DNA from: Palaemon carinicauda
Lineage: Eukaryota; Arthropoda; Malacostraca; Decapoda; Palaemonidae
Assembly: GCF_036898095.1 (NCBI RefSeq)
Contig: NC_090728.1
Span: forward strand, 86,095,878-86,159,877
Reading direction: 5' to 3'
DNA length: 64,000 nt
The translations under genes and the position numbers were made by a program. The stretch's first letter is position 1; each line of letters begins with the position of its first letter. Of the stretch, positions 11,651-23,545 are shown piece by piece. A model generated the notes under the pieces. It made no database searches, was not told where the DNA came from, and was given only the letters and a program-made list of their open reading frames with translations.

Positions 11651-14630
11651 ATCTCCACGATGTGTGACCCTCCTATGCTAGACTTAAGGAAAAAAAATGG
11701 AATCTCCACGATGTGTGACCCTCCTATGCTAGTCTTAAGGAAAAAAAAAATGGAATCTCCACGATGTGTGACCCTCCTATGCTAGACTTAAGGAAAAAAA
11801 ATGGAATCTCCACGATGTGTGACCCTCCTATGCTAGACTTAAGGAAAAAAAAAGGAATCTCCACGATATGTGACCCTCCTATGCTAGACTTAAGGAAAAA
11901 AAAAGGAATCTTCACGATGTGTGACCCTCCTATGCTAGACTTGAGGAAAAAAAATGGAATCTCCACGATGTGTGACCCTCCTATGCTAGTCTTAGGAAAA
12001 AAATTGGAATCTCCACGATGTGTGACCCTCCTATGCTAGTCTTAAGGAAAAAAATTGGAATCTCCACGATGTTTGACCCTCCTATGCTAGTCTTAAGGAA
12101 AAAAATTGGAATATCCACGATGTGTGACCCTCCTATGCTAGACTTAAGGAAAAAAATTGGAATCTCCACGATGTGTGACCCTCCTATGCTAGACTTAAGG
12201 AAAAAAAATGGAATCTCCACGATATGTGACCCTCCTATGCTAGACTTAAGGAAAAAAAATGGAATCTCCACGATGTGTGACCCTTCTATGCTAGACTCAA
12301 GGAAAAAAATTGGAATCTAAACGATGTGTGACCCTCCTATGCTAGTCTTAAGGAAAAAAATTGGAATCTCCACGATGTGTGACCCTCCTATGCTAGACTT
12401 AAGGAAAAAAATTGAATCTCCACGATGTGTGACCCTCCTATGCTAGTATTAGGAAAAAAAATGGAATCTCCACGATGTGTGACCCTCATATGCTAGACAT
12501 AAGGAAAAAAATTGGAATCTCCACGATGTGTGACCCTCCTATGCTAGACATAAGGAAAAAAATTGGAATCTCCACGATGTGTGAGCCTCCTATGCTAGAC
12601 TTAAGGAAAAAAAATGGAATCTCCACGATGTGTGACCCTCCTATGCTAGACTTAAGGAAAAAAATTGGAATCTCCCCGATGTGTGACCCTCTTATGCTAG
12701 ACTTAAGGGGAAAAAAATTGAATCTCCACGATGTGTGACCCTCCTATGCTAGACTTAAGGCAAAAAAATTTAAATCTCCACGATGTGTGACCCTTCTATG
12801 CTAGACTTAAGGAAAAAAATTGGAATCTCCACGATGTGTGACCCTCCTATGCTAGACTTAAGGAAAAAAAATGGAATCTCCACAATGTGTGACCCTCCTA
12901 TGCTAGACTTAAGGAAAAAAAATGGAATCTCCACGATGTGTGACCCTCCTATGCTAGACTTAAGGAAAAAAAAATGGAATCTCCACTATGTGTGACCCTC
13001 CTATGCTAGACTTAAGGACAAAAATTGGAATCTCCACGATGTGTGACCCTCCTATGCTAGACTTAAGGAAAAAAATTGGAATCTCCACGATGTGTGACCC
13101 TCCTATGCTAGCCTTAAGGAAAAAAATTGGAATCTCCACGATGTGTGACCCTCCTATGCTAGACTTAAGGGAAAAAAATGGAATCTCCACGATGTGTAAC
13201 CCACTTATGCTAGACTTAAGGGAAAAAATTGGAATCTCCACGATGTTTGACCCTCCTATGCTAGACTTAAGGAAAAAAATTGGAATCTCCACGATGTGTG
13301 ACCCTCCTATGCTAGACTTAAGGAAAAAAAAAGGAATCTCCACGATGTGTGACCCTCCTATGCTAGTCCTAAGGAAAAAAAATGGAATCTCCACGATGTG
13401 TGACCCTCCTATGCTAGACTTAAGGAAAAATATTAAAATCTCCACGATGTGTGACCCTCCTATGCTAGACTTAAGGAAAAAATTGGAATCTCCACGATGT
13501 GTGACCCTCCTATGCTAGACTTAAGGAAAAAAAATGGAATCTCCACGATGTGTGACCCTCCTATGCTAGTCTTAAGGAAAAAAATGGAATCTCCACGATG
13601 TGTGACCCTCCTATGCTAGTCTTAAGGAAAAAAATGGAATCTCCACGATGTGTGACCCTCCTATGCTAGTCTTAAGGAAAAAAAATTGTAATCTCCACGA
13701 TGTGTGATCCTCCTATGCTAGTCTTAAGGAAAAAAATTAATCTCCACAATGTGTGACCCTCCTATGCTAGTCTTAAGGAAAAAAAAATTAATCTCCACAA
13801 TGTGTGACCCTCCTATGCTAGTCTTAAGAAAAAAAATGGAATCTCCACGATGTGTGACCCTCCTATGCTAGTCTTAAGGAAAAAAAATGTAATCTCCACG
13901 ATGTGTGACCCTCTTATGCTAGTCTTAAGGAAAAAAATTGGAATCTCCACGATGTGTGACCCTCCTATGCTAGTCTTAAGGAAAAAAAATGGAATCTCCA
14001 CGATGTGTGACCCTCCTATGCAAGTCTTAAGGAAAAAAAATGGAATCTCCACGATGTGTGACCCTCCTATGCAAGTCTTAAGGAAAAAAAATGGAATCTC
14101 CACGATGTGTGACCCTCCTATGCTAGACTTAAGGGAAAAATTGGAATCTCCACGATGTGTGACCCTCCTATGCTAGACTTAAGGAAAAAAAATGGAATCT
14201 CCACGATGTGTGACCCTCCTATGCTAGACTTAAGGAAAAAAATTGGAATATCCACGATGTGTGACCCTCCTATGCTAGTCTTAGGAGAAAAAATGGAATC
14301 TCCACGATGTGTGACCCTCTTATGCTAGACTTAAGGAAAAAAATTGGAATCTCCACGATGTGTGACCCTCCTATACTAGTCTTAAGGAAAAAAAATGGAA
14401 TCTCCACGATGTGTGACCCTCCTATGCTAGTCTTAGGAAAAAAAATGGAATCTCCACGATGTGTGACCCTCCTATGCTAGTCTTAAGGAAAAAAATGGAA
14501 TCTCCACGATGTGTGACCTTTCTATGCTAGTCTTAAGGAAAAAAAATGGAATCTCCACGATGTGTGATCCTCCTATGCTAGACTTAAGGAAAAAAAATGG
14601 AATCTCCACGATGTGTGACCCTCCTATGCT
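11651..14630. repeat. Higher-order unit ~3.05 kb, copy 2
   Basis: Collinear with 8,600-11,650 in marker order. A few private changes, such as ACTCAAGG near 12,295 and CTTATGC near 12,690, show that the two copies have begun to diverge. Collinearity is lost at about 14.6 kb. Confidence 0.85.
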
Positions 14631-15296
14631 AGTCTTAAGGAAAAAAAAATGGAATCTCCACGATGTGTGACCCTCCTATGCTAGACTTAAGGAAAAAAAA
14701 TGGAATCTCCACGATGTGTGACCCTCCTATGCTAGACTTAAGGAAAAAAAATGGAATCTCCACGATGTGTGACCCTCCTATGCTAGACTTAAGGAAAAAA
14801 ATGGAATCTCCACGATGTGTGACCCTCCTATGCTAGACTTAAGGAAAAAAATGGAATCTCCACGATGTGTGAACCTCCTATGCAAGTCTTAAGGAAAAAA
14901 AATGGAATCTCCACGATGTGTGACCCTCCTATGCTAGACTTAAGGAAAAAAAATGGAATCTCCACGATGTGTGACCCTCCTATGCTTGTCTTAGGAAAAA
15001 AATTGAAATCTCCACGATGTGTGACCCTCCTATGCTAGACTTAAGGAAAAAAATTGGAATCTCCACGATGTGTGACCCTCCTCTGCTAGTCTTAAGGAAA
15101 AAAAATGGAATATCCACGATGTGTGACCCTCCTATGCTAGACTGAAGGAAAAAAAATGGAATCTCCACGATGTGTGACCCTCCTATGCTAGACTTAAGGA
15201 AAAAAATTGGAATCTCCACAATGTATGACCCTCCTATGCTAGTCTTAAGGAAAAAAAAATGGAATCTCCACGATGTGTGACCCTCCTATGCTAGTC

Positions 15297-15300
15297 TTAA
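15297..15300. repeat. TTAA target-site duplication, left of copy 1
   Basis: TTAA directly precedes CCCTGG. It is the TTAA of a GTCTTAAGG satellite monomer. Its partner is at 18,112-18,115, where the monomer resumes with GGAAAA. Confidence 0.93.
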
Positions 15301-15315
15301 CCCTGGATAGGTACG
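15301..15315 (+). repeat. Left terminal inverted repeat, copy 1
   Basis: CCCTGGATAGGTACG, perfectly inverted at 18,097-18,111. In copy 2 the match extends to 17 bp, so base changes after position 15 in copy 1 have shortened it. Confidence 0.93.
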
Positions 15316-15341
15316 CTCCTCGGACACCCCTTTAAGGGTAT

Positions 15342-15366
15342 ACTCGGACGCGAACGACCCCGACGC
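15342..15366 (+). repeat. GC-rich 25 bp subterminal repeat, left copy (element 1)
   Basis: It starts ACTCGGACGCG and ends CCCCGACGC. The same 25 bp recurs in direct orientation near the right end at 17,901-17,925 with one change (A to T). In an otherwise AT-rich element this looks like a binding site needed at both ends, but that role is inferred. Confidence 0.75.
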
Positions 15367-16284
15367 CAAAAAAAATTCTTGAAAAATCAGTTTTTGCAGT
15401 AACCTCCTTTTTTCTTTTGCCAAAAAAAAACTTCAATGAATGCTTAAAACAACTGTAAAGATAAATACTACTCATCTGCAGAAAAACTATTTATTATAAA
15501 TATTTTAAAAAATTAAGTAGAAAAAAAAGACCTGACATAAAAATCCATAAAAAAAAAGTTTATACATATATACACAAATCCTTTTAGGAATTGATTCTTG
15601 AATGTTTAGGACACATCTTGATGTATTTTGGATGAAGTCAGACCCATGGAGGCGAAGATCTGAAATGAGAAAAAAAGGGTAACTTTTTTTGGCCAAAAAA
15701 ATTTGTCCAAATTTCATGAATTTTTTTGGGTACCCAAATGAAATAGGAAGTGGCTAATTTTTTTAGGGAATAAACATATGTTATCCTAGAATAGAAATAT
15801 GTAAAAAAATCTTCATTATTTTGTAAATTACATTTATATCAGGGGCCATATCTAAAGGTAATTTTTTGAGTACTTAGAAATTTTGTAAAAAAATACATAT
15901 ATTTAATATATAATATGATATTTATGCAGGTAAAAATATACCAAAATATCACAAATTCTATAGGGAACCAGAATATATATAGATAGGGCAGCTTACGCTT
16001 CGGATATGTCCACAAAATGGCCGCCAACCACACTGACTCAGACTCCCTAATCTGCCACTTGAAATGTAGGAAGGGTATGTCAATTTCAAGGTGTTATTTA
16101 CTAATCTAATTATTATTGGATATGCATAAAAATTGTATGGTGGGTTGCTGGATAATTGTCGATTATTTTACGACTATAAAATTAAAATTCTGACCCAAAA
16201 AAATTTTTTTGAAGGGAAATAAAATCGAAAAAAAAAAAAAATGTAAAACAATATAATATTTTAGCTAAAAAAATTTGATGATAT

Positions 16285-17890
16285 TCAATCAAAAAAAAAG
16301 TAAACAAAATTTTCCGACAAATAAACATCTAGAGGAATCATTACTCTGTGATAGTTCCTTAGTATGTAGTAATTTTGAAAGAATTGGGAAAAAACGAAAA
16401 AATGGCAATCACCGGAAAATCGAACACATACCTATATATACGCCATATCTGGCTAAAAAAAAGATAGGCATGGGTAGCCAGATCATCTAGAAACACTTTC
16501 CAACACTATAAAATAATAAGTTTTGCGACACTACTTGCCAATTCCTTACGGTAACATGACTAAGCAAAAAAATGCAAAACAAATAAAAAGGGGCAATCGT
16601 GGAAAAATGGCCATTCTAATATACGGCATTTCAGAAAAAAAAAATTTCAGCCACGTGCTAGGCAAACCATCAAGGCACATTTTCCGACAAATAAACATAT
16701 AAATGAAATATTACTCTGTGATAGTTCCTTAGTACGTAGTAATTATGAAAGAAATGGGAAAAAACGAAAAAATGGCAATCACAGGAAAATCGAACACATA
16801 CTTATATATACGCCATATCTGGCTAAAAAAAAAATAGGCATGGGTAGCCAGATCATCTAGAAACACTTTCCAACACTATAAAAATATAAGTTTTGCGACA
16901 CTACTTGCCAATTCCTTACGGTAACATGACTAAGCAAAAAAATGCAAAACAAATAAAAAGGGGCACTCGCGGAAAAATGCCCAACATTCTAATATACGGC
17001 ATCTCAGATAAAAAAAAAGACATGCACGTGTTAGCCCAACCATCAAGGCACACTTTCTAACACAAACATGAAAAAAAAATCAATAATATACGGCAATTCC
17101 TTATACGTAGTAAATTTTTACAAATATTGAAAAAAAAAACAGAAATTGGCAACCGCAGTTAAATACCCAATATACCAATAACTACGTCGTATCTGACAAA
17201 AACAAAATCACGCATGGGTAGCCAGATCATCTAGACACACTTTCCAACACTAAAAAAGCAAAAGTTTTACGATACTATTTCGCAATATCTTACGGAAAAA
17301 TGACTTGGCAAAAAAATGAAAAAAAATGAAAAAGGGACACTCGCGGTAAAATGCCCGACATTCTAATATACGGCATCTCAGATAAAAAAAAAAGACATGC
17401 ACGTGTTAGCCCAACCATCAAGGCACACTTTCTAACACATAAACATGAAAAAAAATGAATAATATACGGCAATTCCTTATTACGTAGTAATTTTTACAAA
17501 TATTGAAAAAAAAACAGAAATTGGTAACCGCAGTTAAATACCCAATATACCAATAACTACGTCGTATCTGACAAAAACAAAGTCATGCATGGGTAGCCAG
17601 ATCATCTAGACACACTTTCCAACACTAAACAAGCAAAAGTTTTACGACCCTATTTGGCAATATCTTACGGAAAAATGACTTGGCAAAAAAATGAAAAAAA
17701 ATGAAAAAGGGGCACTCGCGGTAAAATGGTCCTCGTGGTGATGAACGACATTTTAACTAAAAAAAAAATCATGCACATGGTAGCCAAACAATCTACCAAG
17801 ACTTTCCACAACTGATAACCTATACAAGTTGCACCATTCTACGACAATTTCATAATACGTAATAACTTTGATAATTATGCAAACTACCTT
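16285..17890 (+). repeat. ~187 bp tandem subrepeats (374 bp dimers) inside element copy 1
   Basis: The word GTAGCCAGATCATCTAGA with CACTTTCCAACACT recurs at about 16,475, 16,845, 17,219 and 17,593, a period of about 370-375 bp. Half-way between lie diverged partners around AACCATCAAGGCACA at about 16,655, 17,029 and 17,402, and a weaker one at 17,780. The basic unit is therefore ~187 bp in A-B dimers, with a partial extra unit at about 16,290. Each unit also holds an A-rich spacer and a TACG(T/G)-type word. Confidence 0.85.
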
Positions 17891-17900
17891 AGAAGGGTAA

Positions 17901-17925
17901 ACTCGGTCGCGAACGACCCCGACGC
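17901..17925 (+). repeat. GC-rich 25 bp subterminal repeat, right copy (element 1)
   Basis: Direct repeat of 15,342-15,366 with 24 of 25 positions the same. It marks the start of the GC-rich right end of the element. Confidence 0.75.
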
Positions 17926-18078
17926 GTCTCAGAAATCGGGGAAGGAGTACAGCTACAGCAATGCACATCTGGACACTACTAGAGCGTGTAGGGGAGACAC
18001 CTCCTGCAGGTCGATCACCCACAAATTCAGTCACGGGGGTGAGTCACGTGAGAAAAACCTGTTTTTTTTTGACGCTCA

Positions 18079-18094
18079 GGGTCGCAAACGACCC
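18079..18094. repeat. Subterminal palindrome GGGTCGCAAACGACCC, element copy 1
   Basis: Inverted arms GGGTCG and CGACCC around CAAA, placed just inside the right terminal repeat. It is conserved in copy 2 at 38,083-38,098. A possible transposase or host-factor site, or a small hairpin. Confidence 0.7.
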
Positions 18095-18096
18095 AT

Positions 18097-18111
18097 CGTA
18101 CCTATCCAGGG
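18097..18111 (-). repeat. Right terminal inverted repeat, copy 1
   Basis: CGTACCTATCCAGGG, the exact inverse of the left terminus, followed at once by TTAA (18,112-18,115). Confidence 0.93.
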
Positions 18112-21100
18112 TTAAGGAAAAAAAATGGAATCTCCACGATGTGTGACCCTACTATGCTAGACTTAAGGAAAAAAAATGGAATCTCCACGATGTGTGACCC
18201 TCCTATGCTAGACTTAAGGAAAAAAAATGGAATCTCCACGATGTGTGACCCTCCTATGCTAGACTTAAGGAAAAAAAATGGAATCTCCACGATGTGTGAC
18301 CCTCCTATGCTAGACTTAAGGAAAAAAAATGGAATCTCCACGATGTGTGACCCTCCTATGCTAGTCTTAAGGAAAAAAAATGGAATCTCCACGATGTGTG
18401 ACCCTCCTATGCTAGACTTAAGGAAAAAAATGGAATCTCAACGATGTGTGACCCTCCTATGCTAGACTTAAGGAAAAAAAAGGAATCTCCACGATGTGTG
18501 ACCCTCCTATGCTAGACTTAAGGAAAAAAAAAGGAATCTCCACGATGTGTGACCCTCCTATGCTAGACTTAAGGAAAAAAAAGGAATCTCCACGATGTGT
18601 GACCCTCCTATGCTAGTCTTAGGAAAAAAATTGGAATCTCCACGATGTGTGACCCTCCTATGCTAGTCTTAAGGAAAAAAATTGGAATCTCCACGATGTG
18701 TGACCCTCCTATGCTAGTCTTAAGGAAAAAAATTGGAATCTCCACGATGTGTGACCCTCCTATGCTAGACTTAAGGAAAAAAAATGGAATCTCCACGATG
18801 TGTGACCCTCCTATGCTAGACTTGAGGAAAAAAAATGGAATCTCCACGATGTGTGACCCTCCTATGCTAGACTTAAGGAAAAAAAATGGAATCTCCACGA
18901 TGTGTGACCCTTCTATGCTAGACTTAAGGAAAAAAATTGGAATCTCCACGATGTGTGACCCTCCTATGCTAGTCTTAAGGAAAAAAATTGGAATCTCCAC
19001 GATGTGTGACCCTCCTATGCTAGACTTAAGGAAAAAAAATGGAATCTCCACAATGTGTGACCCTCCTATGCTAGTCTTAGGAAAAAAAAATTGGAATCTC
19101 CACGATGTGTGACCCTCTTATGCTAGACATAAGGAAAAAAATTGGAATCTCCACGATGTGTGACCCTCCTATGCTAGACATAAGGAAAAAAATTGGAATC
19201 TCCACGATGTGTGACCCTCCTATGCTAGACTTAAGGAAAAAAAATGGAATCTCCACGATGTGTGACCCTCCTATGCTAGACTTAAGGAAAAAAAATGGAA
19301 TCTCCACGATGTGTGGCCCTCCTATGCTAGACTTAAGGGAAAAAATGGAATCTCCACGATGTGTGACCCTCCTATGCTAGACTTAAGGGAAAAAAAATTG
19401 GAATCTCCACGATGTGTGACCCTCCTATGCTAGACTTAAGGAAAAAAATTGGAATCTCCACGATGTGTGACCCTCCTATGCTAGACTTAAGGAAAAAAAA
19501 TGGAATCTCCACGATGTGTGACCCTCCTATGCTAGACTTAAGGAAAAAAAATGGAATCTCCACGATGTGTGACCCTCCTATGCTAGACTTAAGGAACAAA
19601 AATTGGAATCTCCATGATATGTGACCCTCCTATGCTAGACTTAAGGAAAAAAAAATGGAATCTCCACGATGTGTGACCCTCCTAAGCTAGTCTTAGGAAA
19701 AAAATTGGAATCTCCACGATGTGTGACCCTTCTATGCTAGACTTAAGGAAAAAAATTGGAATCTCCACGATGTGTGACCCTCCTATGCTAGTCTTAAGGA
19801 AAAAAAATGGAATCTCCACGATGTTTGACCCTCCTATGCTAGACTTAAGGAAAAAAAATGGAATCTCCACGATGTGTGACCCTCCTATGCTAGTCTTAGG
19901 AAAAAAATTGGAATCTCCACGATGTGTGACCCTTCTATGCTAGACTTAAGGAAAAAAATTGGAATCTCCACGATGTGTGACCCTCCTATGCTAGTCTTAA
20001 GGAAAAAAATGGAATCTCCACGATGTTTGACCCTCCTATGCTAGACTTAAGGAAAAAAAATGGAATCTCCACGATGTGTGACCCTCCTATGCTAGTCTTG
20101 AGGAAAAAAAAATGAAATCTCTCCGATGTGTGACCCTCCTATGCTAGACTTAAGGAAAAAAATGGAATCTAAACGATGTGTGACCCTCCTATGCAAGACT
20201 TAAGGAAAAAAATAGAATATCCACGATGTGTGACCCTCCTATGCTAGTCTTAAGGAAAAAAAATGGAATCTCCACGATGTGTGACCCTCCTATGCTAGTC
20301 TTAAGGAAAAAAAAATGGAATCTCCACGATGTGTGACCCTACTATGCTAGACTTAAGGAAAAAAAATGGAATCTCCACGATGTGTGACCCTCCTATGCTA
20401 GACTTAAGGAAAAAAATGGAATCTCCACGATGTGTGACCCTCCTATGCTAGACTTAAGGAAAAAAAATGGAATCTCCACGATGTGTGACCCTCCTATGCT
20501 AGACTTAAGGAAAAAAAAAGGAATCTCCACGATGTGTGACCCTCCTATGCTAGTCTTAAGGAAAAAAAAATGGAATCTCCACGATGTGTGACCCTCCTAT
20601 GCTAGACATAAGGAAAAAAAATGGAATCTCCACGATGTGTGACCCTCCTATGCTAGACTTAAGGAAAAAAAAAGGAATCTCCACGATATGTGACCCTCCT
20701 ATGCTAGACTTAAGGAAAAAAAAAGGAATCTCCACGATGTGTGACCCTCCTATGCTAGACTTAAGGAAAAAAAATGGAATCTCCACGATGTGTGACCCTC
20801 CTATGCTAGTCTTAGGAAAAAAATTGGAATCTCCACGATGTGTGACCCTCCTATGCTAGACTTAAGGAAAAAAATTGGAATCTCCACAATGTGTGACCCT
20901 CCTATGCTAGTCTTAAGGAAAAAAATTGGAATCTCCACGATGTGTGACTCTCCTATGCTAGACTTAAGGAAAAAAATTGGAATCTCCACGATGTGTGACC
21001 CTCGTATGCTAGACTTAAGGAAAAAAAATGGAATCTCCACGATGTGTGACCCTCCTATGCTAGACTTAAGGAAAAAAAAATGGAATCTCCACGATGTGTG

Positions 21101-22119
21101 ACCCTCCTATGCTAGACTTAAGAAAAAAAATTGGAATCTAAACGATGTGTGACCCTCCTATGCTAGTCTTAAGGAAAAAAATTGGAATCTCCACGATGTG
21201 TGACCCTCCTATGCTAGACTTAAGGAAAAAAATGGAATCTCCACGATGTGTGACCCTCCTATGCTAGTCTTAGGAAAAAAAATGGAATCTCCACGATGTG
21301 TGACCCTCATATGCTAGACATAAGGAAAAAAATTGGAATCTCCACGATGTGTGACCCTCCTATGCTAGACATAAGGAAAAAAATTGGGATCTCCACGATG
21401 TGTGACCCTCCTATGCTAGACTTAAGGAAAAAAATGGAATCTCCACGATGTGTGACCCTCCTATGCTAGACTTAAGGAAAAAAATTGGAATCTCCCCGAT
21501 GTGTGACCCTCCTATGCTAGACTTAAGGGAAAAAAATTGAATCTCCACGATGTGTGACCCTCCTATGCTAGACTCATGGGAAAAAAATTTAAATCTCCAT
21601 GATGTGTGACCCTCCTATGCTAGACTTAAGGAAAAAAATTGGAATCTCCACGATGTGTGACCCTCCTATGCTAGACTTAAGGAAAAAAAATGAAATCTCC
21701 ACAATGTGTGACCCTCCTATGCTAGACTTAAGGAAAAAAAATGGAATCTCCACGATGTGTGACCCTCCTATGCTAGACTTAAGGAAAAAAAAATGGAATC
21801 TCCACTATGTGTGACCCTCCTATGCTAGACTTAAGGAAAAAAATTGGAATCTCCACGATGTGTGACCCTCCTATGCTAGACTTAAGGAAAAAAATTGGAA
21901 TCTCCACGATGTGTGACCCTCCTATGCTAGACTTAAGGAAAAAAATTGGAATATCCACGATGTGTGACCCTTCTATGCTAGACTTAAGGGAAAAAAATGG
22001 AATCTCCACGATGTGTAACCCTCCTATGCTAGACTTAAGGGAAAAAATTGGAATCTCCACGATGTTTGACCCTCCTATGCTAGACTTAAGGAAAAAAATT
22101 GGAATCTCCACGATGTGTG

Positions 22120-23545
22120 ACCCTCCTATGCTAGACTTAAGGAAAAAAAAAGGAATCTCCACGATGTGTGACCCTCCTATGCTAGTCTTAAGGAAAAAAA
22201 ATGGAATCTCCACGATGTGTGACCCTCCTATGCTAGACTTAAGGAAAAATATTAAAATCTCCACGATGTTTGACCCTCCTATGCTAGACTTAAGGAAAAA
22301 AATTGGAATCTCCACGATGTGTGACCCTCCTATGCTAGACTTAAGGAAAAAAAATGGAATCTCCACGATGTGTGACCCTCCTATGCTAGTCTTAAGGAAA
22401 AAAATGGAATCTCCACGATGTGTGACCCTCCTATGCTAGTCTTAAGGAAAAAAATGGAATCTCCACGATGTGTGACCCTCCTATGCTAGTCTTAAGGAAA
22501 AAAAATTGTAATCTCCACGATGTGTGACCCTCCTATGCTAGTCTTAAGGAAAAAATTAATCTCCACAATGTGTGACCCTCCTATGCTAGTCTTAAGGAAA
22601 AAAAATTAATCTCCACAATGTGTGACCCTCCTATGCTAGACTTAACGAAAAAAAATGGAATCTCCACGATGTGTGACCCTCCTATGCTAGTCTTAAGGAA
22701 AAAAATGGAATCTCCACGATGTGTGACCCTCTTATGCTAGACTTAAGGAAAAAAAATGGAATCTCCACGATGTGTGACCCTCCTATGCTAGACTTAAAGA
22801 AAAAAAATGGAATCTCCACAATGTGTGACCCTCCTATGCTAGTCTTAAGGAAAAAAAATGGAATATCCACGATGTGTGACATTCCTATGCTAGTCTTAAG
22901 GAAAAAAAATGGAATCTCCACGATGTGTGACCCTACTATGCTAGACTTAAGGAAAAAAAATGGAATCTCCACGATGTGTGACCCTCAAATGCTAGACTTA
23001 AGGAAAAAAAAGGAATCTCCACGATGTGTGACCCTCCTATGCTAGACTTAAGGAAAAAAAATGGAATCTCCACGATGTGTGACCCTCCTATGCTAGACTT
23101 AAGGAAAAAAAATGGAATCTCCACGATGTGTGACCCTCCTATGCTAGTCTTAAGGAAAAAACAATGGAATCTCCACGATGTGTGACCCTCCTATGCTAGA
23201 CTTAAGGAAAAAAAATGGAATCTCAACGATGTGTGACCCTCCTATGCTAGACTTAAGGAAAAAAAAGGAATCTCCACGATGTGTGACCCTCCTATGCTAG
23301 ACTTAAGGAAAAAAAAGGAATCTCCACGATGTGTGACCCTCCTATGCTAGACTTAAGGAAAAAAAAAGGAATCTCCACGATGTGTGACCCTCCTATGCTA
23401 GTCTTAGGAAAAAAATTGGAATCTCCACGATGTGTGACCCTCCCATGCTAGTCTTAAGGAAAAAAATTGGAATCTCCACGATGTGTGACCCTCCTATGCT
23501 AGTCTTAAGGAAAAAAATTGGAATCTCCACGATGTGTGACCCTCC
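22120..23545. repeat. Higher-order unit ~1.42 kb, copy 1
   Basis: Private variants recur 1,419-1,420 bp later: GGAAAAATATTAAAATC (22,243 and 23,662), GACTTAACG (~22,638 and ~24,059), CCCTCAAATGC (22,982 and 24,402) and an interrupted A tract ACAATGG (~23,161 and ~24,581). One clear difference is GACATTCC at ~22,878 against GACCCTCC in the second copy. Confidence 0.88.

Larger units (their letters stand above)
2571..15300. repeat. 51 bp satellite array, block 1
   Basis: About 250 tandem monomers of 50-52 bp, most often 51. Each holds CTCCACGATGTGTGACCC, CTCCTATGCTAG, then (A/T)CTTAAGG, an A7-A9 tract and TGGAAT. The commonest variable site is GAC versus GTC before TTAAGG. The end of the A tract varies as AATGG, ATTGG or AAAGG, all keeping 51 bp, with 50 bp and 52 bp length variants. 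Every canonical monomer contains an AflII site (CTTAAG), so AflII or MseI digestion should give a short ladder. The block ends at the TTAA used by transposon copy 1. Confidence 0.98.
15301..18111. mobile_element. Non-autonomous piggyBac-like element, copy 1 (2,811 bp)
   Basis: The element starts CCCTGGATAGGTACG and ends with its exact inverse (18,097-18,111). It is flanked on both sides by TTAA (15,297-15,300 and 18,112-18,115). A TTAA duplication with termini starting CCC is the hallmark of the piggyBac superfamily. No frame encodes a transposase; the longest are about 60-96 codons with no DDE/DDD-like domain, so it would have to move in trans. Left to right it holds a GC-rich subterminal part (to 15,367), an AT-rich unrecognised part (15,368-16,280), ~187 bp tandem subrepeats (~16,285-17,890), and a GC-rich right part ending in an imperfect palindrome. 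By eye it is about 98% identical to copy 2. It sits inside a satellite monomer at its natural TTAA. Confidence 0.9.

Noticed and set aside
2571..15300. CRISPR array
   Set aside because: The repeat is continuous with no unique spacers, and the DNA is eukaryotic in character.
15505..16490. Short ORFs (60-71 codons) in the AT-rich half of the elements
   Set aside because: Lys/Phe/Tyr-rich translations of A/T runs that shift frame between copies 1 and 2, with no motif.
17753..18034. 93-codon minus-strand frame in the element as a real protein
   Set aside because: It is present in both copies but so is all of the DNA. It shows no recognisable domain, is too short for a transposase, and ends in AT-rich sequence.
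15301..18111. LTR retrotransposon or Helitron for the 2.8 kb elements
   Set aside because: The ends are inverted, not direct, repeats, and TTAA is duplicated at each insertion, which fits piggyBac. No LTR pair, polyprotein, or TC...CTRR ends were seen.
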